Assembly (NCBI RefSeq): GCF_016405905.1
Contig: NZ_JAEFCB010000001.1
Location: 434,001-498,000, forward strand
Direction of reading: 5' to 3'
Origin: Variovorax sp. IB41
GTDB lineage: Bacteria; Pseudomonadota; Gammaproteobacteria; Burkholderiales; Burkholderiaceae_C
DNA length: 64,000 bases
Of this stretch, positions 51,502-59,960 are shown piece after piece (the first letter of the stretch is position 1; each line of letters opens with the position of its first letter). The position numbers were made by a program, and so were the translations under genes. Below the pieces are notes generated by a model. That model was given only the letters and a program-made list of their open reading frames with translations, had not been told where the DNA came from and made no database searches.

Positions 51502-52653
51502 ATGCGCCTCAGCCAATTCATCAGGGACAACATCGAGCCGATCTTGGTGGAGTGGGAAATGTTCGCTCGCACCATGATCCCTCCGGCGGAGACGATGTCC
51601 GTCGCCGAGCTGCGCGATCACGCGCATGAAATCCTGCTCGCCATTGCCGACGAGATGGAGTCCAGCCAGTCCGAGGACGAGCGCGAAGCCAAGTCCAAGG
51701 GCCTTGCCGGGCCGGGCATCAAGGTGACCTTTGCCGCTGTCCATGGCACGTTGCGCCAGCGCGTCGGTTTCGACCTGAGCCAGCTGAGCGCCGAATACCG
51801 CGCCCTGCGCGCATCGGTGCTGCGCCTGTGGATGGCCCAGGTCGGCACGGTCGACGCCACCGTGCTCGAGGAGGTGATTCGCTTCAACGAGGGCATCGAT
51901 CAGGGACTTGCCGAAGCCATGCTCACCTACTCGGAGCACATGGCCAGTTCGCGGGACACCTTCCTGGCCGTGCTCGGCCATGACCTGCGAAGCCCGCTCG
52001 GGGCGCTCAGTTCCTGCGTGCATCTGCTGGGGCACGTCGTCGATGGCAAGCCCAACGAGCGCGCGCTGCGCATCGCCAGGCAGAGCGTCACCTCCATCAG
52101 CGAAATGATCACCGACCTCCTGGAGTACACCCGCACCCGGCTCGGGCGCGGGATCGAAGTCACGCCGCAGCATGGCGATCTGAGCGCGCTGTGCGATGAG
52201 GCTTTCGACCAGGTCTGCGCCGCCTATCCGCTGCGCAAGCTCGAGGCGGACATCACCCCTGCCGTGACGATGGACTTCGATGCGCCACGCATGCGGCAGG
52301 TGCTCTCCAATCTCCTGAACAACGCCGTCCAGCACGGCGACCCGGCCTTTCCGGTGGTCCTGGCGGTTCACATCGAGGGAAAGGAAGCGACGCTGACCGT
52401 CAAAAACCACGGCACGCCCATTCCCGCCGACTCGATGCAAGTCATATTCAACCCGCTGGTCCAGGTCACGTCGAAGGAATCGGAGCCCCACGAGCGCCCC
52501 GCGACCAGCCTGGGCCTGGGCTTGTTCATAGCCCGGGAAATTGTGAAAGGTCACGAGGGGACGATCGCTGTGACATCGTCGGAAGTAGAAGGCACGTCCT
52601 TTGTCGTGCGCTTGCCGCTGTTTAGCACGGCGGGGGCCGAAAACGCTCAGTGA
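51502..52653 (+). CDS. sensor histidine kinase with RsbRD-like N-terminal domain
   Basis: A 383-residue cytoplasmic histidine kinase without transmembrane segments. The N-terminal 130 residues (IRDNIEPILVEWEMFARTMI; LRQRVGFDLSQLSAEYRALR) resemble the RsbRD/RsbU-type stress-sensing helical domain. HisKA carries the phosphoacceptor H160 in FLAVLGHDLRSPL; the ATPase domain has RQVLSNLLNNAVQHG (N-box) and SLGLGLFIAREIVKGHEG (G2 region). No response regulator gene is adjacent, so its partner lies elsewhere. Confidence 0.88.
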   Translation: MRLSQFIRDNIEPILVEWEMFARTMIPPAETMSVAELRDHAHEILLAIADEMESSQSEDEREAKSKGLAGPGIKVTFAAVHGTLRQRVGFDLSQLSAEYRALRASVLRLWMAQVGTVDATVLEEVIRFNEGIDQGLAEAMLTYSEHMASSRDTFLAVLGHDLRSPLGALSSCVHLLGHVVDGKPNERALRIARQSVTSISEMITDLLEYTRTRLGRGIEVTPQHGDLSALCDEAFDQVCAAYPLRKLEADITPAVTMDFDAPRMRQVLSNLLNNAVQHGDPAFPVVLAVHIEGKEATLTVKNHGTPIPADSMQVIFNPLVQVTSKESEPHERPATSLGLGLFIAREIVKGHEGTIAVTSSEVEGTSFVVRLPLFSTAGAENAQ

Positions 52654-52690
52654 GGCGATACCGGCACGGCCTTCGAGGTAGCAAGCGCCA

Positions 52691-53014
52691 ATGTGGAAGC
52701 CCGACAAGCCCATCGTGATCGCAGGCGAAGCGCTAACCGACATCGAAGTCTGGTGGCGCGAGTTTGGCAACGCATTCCACGAACTGTGCGCTGGCGAGGT
52801 CGATGAAGAATGGCTGGTCAGCATCACGCATGCAATCTACCCATTGGCCCTCGATCACGAACCTCGCGGCACAGCCAAGCTGGTCTACACCGCGCTGATG
52901 TTCGAGATGCCGGAATTCGTGGAAGGCGAGCACGCCGCGCGAGCGCGCAACGTTCGGCTGAAGGCAATCAGGGCCTGGATGTCACGGTGCAATGGCCCTT
53001 GGCAGCCGCGGTAG
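52691..53014 (+). CDS. 107-residue hypothetical protein
   Basis: An acidic protein starting MWKPDKPIVIAGEALTDIEV, with WWREFGNAFHELCAGEVDEE and ITHAIYPLALDHEPRGTAKL. No family recognised. It sits between the kinase and the RsbQ-like hydrolase genes on the same strand, with no clear ribosome site (gtagcaagcgcca). Moderately likely to be real by its amino-acid composition. Confidence 0.55.
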   Translation: MWKPDKPIVIAGEALTDIEVWWREFGNAFHELCAGEVDEEWLVSITHAIYPLALDHEPRGTAKLVYTALMFEMPEFVEGEHAARARNVRLKAIRAWMSRCNGPWQPR

Positions 53015-53072
53015 CGGCGCCGTAATTGCCCAGGGGGCAAAATGGCTTTTTTTGAGTGCTTAGGGCAGCGTC

Positions 53073-53888
53073 ATGAACATCCAGCAGCGAAACAACATTC
53101 AGGTGCTTGGCGCTGGGGATCAAACGATGATCTTCGCTCACGGGTTCGGTTGCGACCAGAACATGTGGCGATTCATGGCTCCGAAGTTTGCCGAGCGCTT
53201 TCGCGTGGTGACCTTCGATCTTGTCGGCTCGGGCCAGTCGGACCTGGGCGCCTACGACAAGGCCAAGTACGCAAGCCTCCAAGGCTATGCCGACGACGCG
53301 CTGGAGATCGCGAACGAATTTGCGACAGGGCCAACGATGTTCGTCGGTCACTCCGTGAGCGCCATGATCGGCATGCTGGCCGACTTGAAGGAGCCTGGTG
53401 TTTTCGCGGCACACATGATGATCGGTCCGTCGCCCTGCTACGTAAATAACGGCGACTACGTTGGCGGCTTCACTCGCGACGACATCGACTCGCTTCTCGA
53501 CGCGCTGGAGAGCAACTATCTCGGCTGGGCCAGCAGCATGGCGCCTGCGATCATGGGCGTGCCCGAGCGGCCCGAGTTCGGCGCCGAACTCACGGCCAGC
53601 TTCTGCCGCACCGATCCCGAGATCGCCAAGGAATTCGCCAAGACCACCTTCCTATCTGACAACCGGGCGGACGTGGCAAGGCTGCAAACGCCCACGCTCG
53701 TGATCCAGTCGTCCGAGGATCTCATCGCCCCCGTGACGGTCGGCGAATACATGCAGCGCACGCTGCCGAACAGCACGCTGCGCGTTGTAGCCAACACCGG
53801 GCATTGCCCACACCTGAGCGCGCCCGGAGCAAGCTGCGACGCGATCGAGGAGTTCCTGGCCACGCTCGGACAGCCGAGAGACAAATGA
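53073..53888 (+). CDS. RsbQ-like alpha/beta hydrolase
   Basis: A 271-residue alpha/beta hydrolase very close to RsbQ in wording: MIFAHGFGCDQNMWRFMAP, FDLVGSGQSDL, the nucleophile FVGHSVSAMIG (S94), IQSSEDLIAPVTVGEYM and NTGHCPHLSAP with the histidine. In Bacillus, RsbQ processes or binds a hydrophobic ligand for the PAS protein RsbP; in plants the same fold is KAI2/D14. Its stop overlaps the PAS-kinase start by four bases (ATGA at 53885), so the two are translated together, mirroring RsbQ-RsbP with a kinase in place of the phosphatase. Confidence 0.9.
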   Translation: MNIQQRNNIQVLGAGDQTMIFAHGFGCDQNMWRFMAPKFAERFRVVTFDLVGSGQSDLGAYDKAKYASLQGYADDALEIANEFATGPTMFVGHSVSAMIGMLADLKEPGVFAAHMMIGPSPCYVNNGDYVGGFTRDDIDSLLDALESNYLGWASSMAPAIMGVPERPEFGAELTASFCRTDPEIAKEFAKTTFLSDNRADVARLQTPTLVIQSSEDLIAPVTVGEYMQRTLPNSTLRVVANTGHCPHLSAPGASCDAIEEFLATLGQPRDK

Positions 53889-55015
53889 GCCCGGTTCTGC
53901 CGGAACCCGATGACCTCCTCGATGAGGCGCCCTGCGGTTTCCTGGTCACGACCCTGGATGGCACCATCCTGAAAGTCAACGCGACTTTCTGCAATTGGAT
54001 CGGCATTCCGCGCGATGACCTCGTCGGCAACAAGCGCGTGCAGGAGCTGTTCACCATGGGCGGGCGCATCTTCCACCAGACCCACTGGGCGCCCGCGCTG
54101 CAAATGCAGGGCTCGCTGGCCGAGGTGAAGTTCGACGTGCGCCACCGCGACGGCCGCAGCATTCCGATGATCTTCAACGCGCGACAGCGGAAACGTGCTC
54201 ATGGCGATTTCCATGAAATCGCCGCTTTCGTAGCAGAAGACCGCAACCGCTACGAGCGCGAACTCTTGAGCGCGCGAAAGAAAGCCGACCTCCTGCTCGA
54301 GGCGGAACGCGACTCGCAACACCTGCTGAGGGACCGTGCGCTCTTCGCAGAGCAGATGGTGGGCATCGTGAGCCACGACCTGCGAAACCCACTGTCGGCC
54401 ATCCTGATGGGGCTGCAGGTGCTCGGGCGCTCCGAGAACGAGCGTCGCGTTCGTGTGCTGGGCCACGTGCGCAATTCGGCCGAGCGCGCCCAGCGCCTGA
54501 TCGAGGAACTGCTGGACTTCACGCAGGCGCGCATCGGCAAGGGCTTGACCGTGAATCTCGGGGCCATCGATCTGCACGAGATCACGGCACATGCGATCGA
54601 CGAATTGATGCTCGCATTTCCGGACCGGGAAATCGTCCATCGCCCGAGTGGCCCAGGAGCATGCGTCGCCGATTCGGATCGACTGGCGCAACTCATCGGC
54701 AACCTCGTGAGCAATGCGGCGACCTACGGCGGCCGAGGCATGCCGATCGAAGTGCGCTCACAAATCGACGGATCAGATGCTGTGGTGTCGGTGCTCAATC
54801 AGGGCGAACCAATCTCGCCTTCCATGCTTGCCACGGTGTTCGAGCCGATGGTGCGAGGCGCAACCGCAAGCGGTTCGGCACGCAGCGTGGGCTTGGGGCT
54901 TTTCATCGTGAATGAGATTGCGAAGGCTCACAACGGCTCGATGAGCGTGACCTCTTCAGCCGCGCACGGGACCGAATTTACGCTGCGCTTTCCTGCATGC
55001 CGGGCTTCGGAATAG
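53885..55015 (+). CDS. PAS domain sensor histidine kinase coupled to RsbQ
   Basis: A 376-residue cytoplasmic kinase. PAS domain at residues 5-115 (LLDEAPCGFLVTTLDGTILK, NATFCNWIGIPRDDLVGNKR), a coiled linker, HisKA with H164 in MVGIVSHDLRNPLSAI and an HATPase domain with LAQLIGNLVSNAATYGG and SVGLGLFIVNEIAKAHNG. In other bacteria RsbQ works with RsbP, a PAS-PP2C phosphatase; here the output is a kinase. Signal: probably a small ligand handled by the upstream hydrolase. Output unknown: no response regulator nearby. Confidence 0.9.
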   Translation: MSPVLPEPDDLLDEAPCGFLVTTLDGTILKVNATFCNWIGIPRDDLVGNKRVQELFTMGGRIFHQTHWAPALQMQGSLAEVKFDVRHRDGRSIPMIFNARQRKRAHGDFHEIAAFVAEDRNRYERELLSARKKADLLLEAERDSQHLLRDRALFAEQMVGIVSHDLRNPLSAILMGLQVLGRSENERRVRVLGHVRNSAERAQRLIEELLDFTQARIGKGLTVNLGAIDLHEITAHAIDELMLAFPDREIVHRPSGPGACVADSDRLAQLIGNLVSNAATYGGRGMPIEVRSQIDGSDAVVSVLNQGEPISPSMLATVFEPMVRGATASGSARSVGLGLFIVNEIAKAHNGSMSVTSSAAHGTEFTLRFPACRASE

Positions 55016-55049
55016 GGCCCTTCTTCTTTCGAGTTTAGGTAGCAGCACC

Positions 55050-55352
55050 TCAGAACGGCAGCTCTTCTTCCTGGGGGCCGGTAGGTGCTGGTTCGCCCTC
55101 TCTGAGCTCGGCGGCCGACACTGGTACGGCGCTCATCAGGTCAACAGGGATGAGTCCGATCATCCGGCGTGCCTCCTCCGGAGTACACGTCAGCCAGCGG
55201 TCGAAGTCACGCTCTTCAATCGCAACGACGGAGCGCTTGTCCTGCACCTCGAGCGGCTTCTTCGTCGTCTTGTCGATCTCGGGCTTGTGCATGCGAGACA
55301 TGATCGGATGCAGTTTCGCGTCAAGGGTTGCGCACGGTGTAGCGCTCCTCAT
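55050..55352 (-). pseudogene. SRAP (YedK/HMCES-like) gene, N-terminally truncated
   Basis: The minus-strand frame reads ATLDAKLHPIMSRMHKPEID and continues QDKRSVVAIEERDFDRWLT, the C-terminal half of SOS-response-associated peptidases (usual wording: T.NA..HP.MSRMHKP.. KRSVVPI). The catalytic Cys2 that must directly follow the initiator Met, and the whole first half, are missing; what precedes (LVDYETNVMRSATP) is not the normal core. From ATG 55352 a 100-residue product is possible but cannot carry the abasic-site crosslinking chemistry. Confidence 0.7.
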
Positions 55353-55560
55353 AACGTTAGTTTCGTAGTCGACCAATTCTCTACCGACCGCGAAACCCCA
55401 CAGAACTGCAACGAAGATTTTGCGCCGACGGGCCGTCCGGCTAAAGTCGCCCACTAACTGGGCAAGCCAATCCCAGTTCCAAGCACATGCGGGGGGCCTG
55501 CAGGCGCTCGCACGACGCTCGGGATGGCGTGACAAACCGGGCGGGCCATACGGTTCAACT

Positions 55561-58419
55561 ATGCAGACTGACTCCAAAACTCTGTCCGACCGCGCTCTCG
55601 CCTCGCAGGCCGGCGCGGTCTTGGCAGAGGTTCGTTGGCGATTCGGGCCATTCGTTCTGCATGAGATGCAACGTCGACTCGAACGCGGCGACGAACTCGT
55701 GCGACTGGGGCCGCGCGCGTTCGACTTGCTGCTGCAGCTCATCAAGCGCGCCGGCGAGTACATTGGTAAGGATGAACTTCTGGCCACCGTCTGGGCCGGC
55801 GTCGTGGTCGAGGAAGCCAGCGTGCGCGTTCACATGTCGCTGCTGCGTAAGGCGCTAGGGCCGCTGGGCGAGTCGGAAAAGGGCGAGGGGCGCGAGGAGT
55901 GGATCACCAATGTGCCCCAGCGCGGCTATCGCTTTAACGTCAAAGTCGACCGCGAAGCGATGGATACCTCAAATGGCATCGAAGCTCGCTCACCCGCGCC
56001 TTCTTTCAACAGGTTGCCGGCGCGCCTGACCGAGCTTGTGGGCCGTGAGTCGGAGGTTGAAAAGGTTCTATCGTCGCTCGAGTCACACCAGTTGGTCACT
56101 CTCGTCGGTCCGGGCGGCATTGGCAAGACCAGCGTCGCGATCCACGTCGCGGAACACTGGCAGTCGCGCCGCGGCACGCCGTGCGCCTTCGTTGACCTTG
56201 CTCCGCTGATCTCGCATGACCACGTACTTGGGACCATCGCGCGCGCACTGGGTGCTGCGGCGGACATGCCGGATACCGTGCAGACAATCACCCAATTTCT
56301 GCAGGGGCAAGAGGTGCTACTGCTGATCGACAACTGCGAACACGTCATTGAGTCGCTCGCGCTGCAGGTCACGCTCTTGCTGACTACTTCGCCTGGGCTG
56401 CGAGTGCTAGCCACAAGTCGCGAGTCCCTTCGCGTCGCTGCGGAGTATGTGGTGCGGCTGCCGCCATTGGCCGTTCCTGACGCTGACAACATTCTGCTTC
56501 CTCAAGCCATGCAGTGGCCTTCGGTCAAGTTACTGGTGGAGCGCGCAAGGGCAGCCGGTGCCGGTTCGTTCGACGAATCGCACGGCTCTCAACTTTCAAT
56601 GATCGCGAGACAGGTTGATGGCATTCCGCTGGCCATCGAGTTGGTGGCAGCGCGCCTGGCTGTGCAATCAATCCATGATCTTGCACGAACGCTGAACGAT
56701 CACATGCGTCTCTTTGCCATCGGCAAACGAGCGGTGGCGCCGCGCCACAAGACCCTTGCCGCGGCGCTCGACTGGAGCATCGCGCTATTGGACGAAGAGG
56801 AACTTCGGCTGCTGCGTCGGCTGTCAGTTTTTCGCGGCCGCTTCGACGTCGAATCGGCGATGGCCATCTACGACGACACCGCATCCGAGGCAGCGTTCGA
56901 CGCTCTAATCTCGCTGACCAACAAGTCGCTGATTTCGTTCGACAGCAATGACGCCATCGCGCCTTACCGCCTACTGGACACGACACGCGCCTACGCCGCC
57001 ACGCTGCTGGCTCGCAGTGACGAGCGCCCGCTGCTATTGAAGCGCCACGCGATGTTCATGCTCGATCTGATGAGAGCGGCAACGTCCGACCTGCCGGATA
57101 GCACTGAACAGGTATGGGGCGAGCGGTATGCGTTCAGGCTCGACGACGTGCGCTTCGCGTTTGAGGTCTGCTTGGTCGAGCAGCCTGATGTGAAGATCGC
57201 TGCGTCACTGGTCACCGCGTCAGCGCCCTTGTGGTTCTACGTCTCGCAAGTCGTGGAGTACGGCGACAAAGTGAGGGCCGCACTTGCGCTGGTCGACCAG
57301 CAGCCTGAGCAAGACATGGCAACGGCGGCTTGGCTAGCCACGGCCCTAGTGGGAGCCCTGTTGCACACCGTAAGGCCCGCTCATGACCTCAGCGCGGCCT
57401 GCGACCGGGCGCTATCCGGTGCACTGGCTGCCAAGGTGCGCGCGCTGGAGCTTCAGGCTCGCTGGGCTCACTGCACATATGATGTGTTTCGCGGTGAGTA
57501 CGCGGCGGCTTGGAAAGGCGCGCAAGCTCTGCTCGGCGCCGTGCAAACGTGGGACGACCCGCCGGCTTTGATACTGGCGCATCGCGTAAGCGCGATCACC
57601 AGCCATTTCCGCGGGGACTTCGAGGTGTCCCGACTGCACAGCGAGGCTTCAATCGCCATCACCGGTGGCCTAGGTCGAACGCGCTCGAGCATGTTCCAGG
57701 TGGACGCCATCGTTGCATCCAACTCGGTGCTGTGCCGCACCCTGTGGATTCAAGGAGACAACTTGCGGGCGCTGCAGATGGCGCGCGACACAATGGCTCG
57801 CGCCGAGTCGCTTGGCAATTCCGTGTCGCTGTGTGCCGCGGGATACGGGGCCTGCGCCGTGGCGCTGTGGTCGGGCGAGACCGAACTGGCGCGCAGGTGG
57901 ATTCAGCTGATGTGGGAGGAGGGACGCCGCCGAGGCCTGCTCGGGTGGCACCGGCATGCTGAGTGCTTTGTGCTGGCCATGCAACTGTACGACGCACCCG
58001 ATCCACAGCGACACATCGCCGAGGTGCTTGGACAATTCGGTGGCTATGACAAGCAGCGCAAGGAAACGCTCGTGACCTTCTGCCCCGAATGGGTCGAAGA
58101 CGAAATGGTAGAGCTCGTCTTGCAGGGTGAGAGCCATTGGAGCGCGTCAGAAGTCTGGCGCGCCGCCGGTCTACGCAGCGAACGACACGGCGCGGTCAAA
58201 GAGGCCGAGACGTTCTACCTTCGCGCAGCAAAGACCTCCAGGCAACAAGGCGCCATGGGTTGGGAGCTGCGCGCCGTGCAAAACCTGGCGCGCCTGTGGG
58301 CCGGCCAGGGCCGGATGCAAGAGGCAATACAGCTGCTAGACGAGACCTGCGAACGTACCGGCCCGTCTGGCACAGGTCGTGATTTTAATCAAGCCCGCGA
58401 ACTTCGGCAGAAGTTGTGA
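55561..58419 (+). CDS. winged-helix NB-ARC ATPase regulator (952 aa)
   Basis: A large transcriptional regulator. Residues 20-135 are an OmpR/CadC-type winged helix (WRFGPFVLHEMQRRLERGDE; AFDLLLQLIKRAGEYIGKDE; the final WITNVPQRGYRF is the family signature). Then an NB-ARC/LuxR-type ATPase with Walker A GPGGIGKT (183-190) and LLLIDNCEHVIESL, and the sensor region RVLATSRESLRV. The last 450 residues are helical and TPR-like. Such proteins are signal-responsive activators of neighbouring or distant operons. ATG 55561 is preferred over 55420, whose leader is arginine-rich. The target is not obvious; the gene stands alone. Confidence 0.88.
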   Translation: MQTDSKTLSDRALASQAGAVLAEVRWRFGPFVLHEMQRRLERGDELVRLGPRAFDLLLQLIKRAGEYIGKDELLATVWAGVVVEEASVRVHMSLLRKALGPLGESEKGEGREEWITNVPQRGYRFNVKVDREAMDTSNGIEARSPAPSFNRLPARLTELVGRESEVEKVLSSLESHQLVTLVGPGGIGKTSVAIHVAEHWQSRRGTPCAFVDLAPLISHDHVLGTIARALGAAADMPDTVQTITQFLQGQEVLLLIDNCEHVIESLALQVTLLLTTSPGLRVLATSRESLRVAAEYVVRLPPLAVPDADNILLPQAMQWPSVKLLVERARAAGAGSFDESHGSQLSMIARQVDGIPLAIELVAARLAVQSIHDLARTLNDHMRLFAIGKRAVAPRHKTLAAALDWSIALLDEEELRLLRRLSVFRGRFDVESAMAIYDDTASEAAFDALISLTNKSLISFDSNDAIAPYRLLDTTRAYAATLLARSDERPLLLKRHAMFMLDLMRAATSDLPDSTEQVWGERYAFRLDDVRFAFEVCLVEQPDVKIAASLVTASAPLWFYVSQVVEYGDKVRAALALVDQQPEQDMATAAWLATALVGALLHTVRPAHDLSAACDRALSGALAAKVRALELQARWAHCTYDVFRGEYAAAWKGAQALLGAVQTWDDPPALILAHRVSAITSHFRGDFEVSRLHSEASIAITGGLGRTRSSMFQVDAIVASNSVLCRTLWIQGDNLRALQMARDTMARAESLGNSVSLCAAGYGACAVALWSGETELARRWIQLMWEEGRRRGLLGWHRHAECFVLAMQLYDAPDPQRHIAEVLGQFGGYDKQRKETLVTFCPEWVEDEMVELVLQGESHWSASEVWRAAGLRSERHGAVKEAETFYLRAAKTSRQQGAMGWELRAVQNLARLWAGQGRMQEAIQLLDETCERTGPSGTGRDFNQARELRQKL

Positions 58420-58470
58420 AATCAGCGAGAAAGCGGTGTCTTGACTTTGCCTAATTCAGTACGAGTGAAG

Positions 58471-58725
58471 TTATTGAAGACCAGCTACCGACATTCGCTC
58501 GAATTTCCAGGCTCTCCGACTAGCGAGCTCAACTTCATTTTTGCGCGCCCTATGGGACGTCCATTCGGGAAGTCGAAGAGCTGCCTCGGCCTCGGTAACG
58601 ATTGAGACGTTCTCGCTGTCGTTAAAGAGGCGTGGGCGCGATGCCTTTTTTACGAACTCGATCTCCATCGTCAGCTGCCCAATCTCGCGCTCCAAGGCGG
58701 AGATCTTCGTTTCATAGTCAGCCAT
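58471..58725 (-). mobile_element. IS3-family OrfA C-terminal remnant
   Basis: The minus frame from ATG 58725 reads MADYETKISALEREIGQLTM then EIEFVKKASRPRLFNDSENV and SIVTEAEAALR. The pattern (E.KI..LER.IGQLTME..FLKK....ENVSIVT) is the C-terminal coiled coil of IS3-type OrfA transposase proteins. The HTH N-terminus and OrfB are not found, so only a fragment survives, and no inverted repeats can be assigned. It marks a past insertion next to the large regulator. Confidence 0.6.
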
Positions 58726-59209
58726 ACGAACCGACTCACCCTCCGTTGCTGAGCTTGATGCGATCAAACGAAGTCAGCCACATCTGGATGAGATTGGCCG
58801 AGAGATACGTAGTTGCGCTAGGCGCTTCGCCATGCCAAGTCGCCTGAGCGAATGTCATTGCACAGCTTCTGCAGGAACTACACAGAGCGCCTGCGAAACG
58901 GACCTGTTGCGGAGGTGGAACTTCGCCTTTGTTGAAGTTCGGCCAGCGTAGTAGTTCCATCTTTTCCCGATGGCCGAGTCTGTGGGGTTCATCGCAATCG
59001 CGCCGGGATCCTATGCAATCGACAGCTTCTTGTTCGCTTCTTCGTGGGGCATTGGTTCTGATTGCGCAACACGGCGATTCCGTCTGCCGATCTTCCGGAA
59101 TGAGGGACGGCTCCATAGCATGAGCCCATCGCAGCGTGACAGTTTCAGGCCAGGGCCCACTCTTGCTAGCACTGTCTGCGCAACCTCTGCTCCACGAAAG
59201 AAAGTCTTT
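58726..59209. other. 484-base spacer, no supported gene
   Basis: No convincing coding sequence on either strand; open frames here are Arg/Cys/Ser-rich and lack ribosome sites. It includes the promoter region of the dehydrogenase operon. The local sequence ccacgaaagaaagtcttt just before 59210 supplies a weak gaaag ribosome site. Confidence 0.5.
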
Positions 59210-59947
59210 ATGTCCATCCACGGCAAGGAGCCGTCCGCCAGGCGTCTGTTCCTGCGCAAGATAGGCGGCGCATCCGGCGCGGCGCTCGCGGCGCCGGCAC
59301 TGCTCGGCGGTTTTGCTGCATCTTCCACTTCGGCGCAAAGCGTCTCGGCCAGCCCGTCGCGTGCCTCAGGGTATTTGTCGTTGGGCCCGCAGGAAGTGGC
59401 CTGTGTCGAAGCCCTGGTGAACCTGATGTGCCCTGCCGATGCGTTGACGCCAAACGGCGTCGACTGCGGCCTCCACGTCTACATCGACCGACAACTCGCC
59501 GGCGCTTGGGGACGCGGCGACCAGCTCTATCGGCAAGGTCCCTGGCGCCCAGGCAAGCCGCAGCACGGCTACCAGTCGCCGCTCACGCCCGAAGAACACT
59601 TCAAGGCCGGCATCGCAATGCTTCGCCACGAGGCCGAGCAGCGCACGGGCAAGGCCATCGAGCAACTCGATGCTCCGCGCCTGGACGCCTTGCTGCAGGA
59701 GGTGGCCGCGGGCCGCATGGACAACGAGCGCTACGCGCTTGGCGCATGGTTCAACGACCTTTTCTATCCGCTGTTCGCGCAGGCCTGCTTTGCCGACCCG
59801 ATCTACGGCGGCAACCGAGACAAGGCCTTCTGGCGCGCCATCGGCTTTCCGGGGCTGCCCGCTTTTCACGGACGCAACGTCGTCGAGTTCCGAGGCCGCG
59901 CCGTCCCCGCCGCGTCCAAACCGCAGTCGATCGAGGACTTCAGTTGA
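59210..59947 (+). CDS. gluconate 2-dehydrogenase subunit 3 family protein (small subunit)
   Basis: A 245-residue protein with a twin-arginine signal (SARRLFLRKIGGASGAALAA), so it is exported folded, probably carrying the FAD subunit with it. The mature part contains CVEALVNLMCPADALTPNGV and WFNDLFYPLFAQACFADPIY, the subunit 3 pattern. In this family the small subunit is needed for export and assembly of the GMC flavoprotein, whose gene begins 13 bases after its stop. Confidence 0.9.
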   Translation: MSIHGKEPSARRLFLRKIGGASGAALAAPALLGGFAASSTSAQSVSASPSRASGYLSLGPQEVACVEALVNLMCPADALTPNGVDCGLHVYIDRQLAGAWGRGDQLYRQGPWRPGKPQHGYQSPLTPEEHFKAGIAMLRHEAEQRTGKAIEQLDAPRLDALLQEVAAGRMDNERYALGAWFNDLFYPLFAQACFADPIYGGNRDKAFWRAIGFPGLPAFHGRNVVEFRGRAVPAASKPQSIEDFS

Positions 59948-59960
59948 AGACCCACGCACC

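Noticed and set aside
58736..59338. Minus-strand frame of 200 codons before the dehydrogenase operon
   Set aside because: It overlaps the Tat-signal start of the small subunit, is Cys/Arg-rich and resembles nothing.
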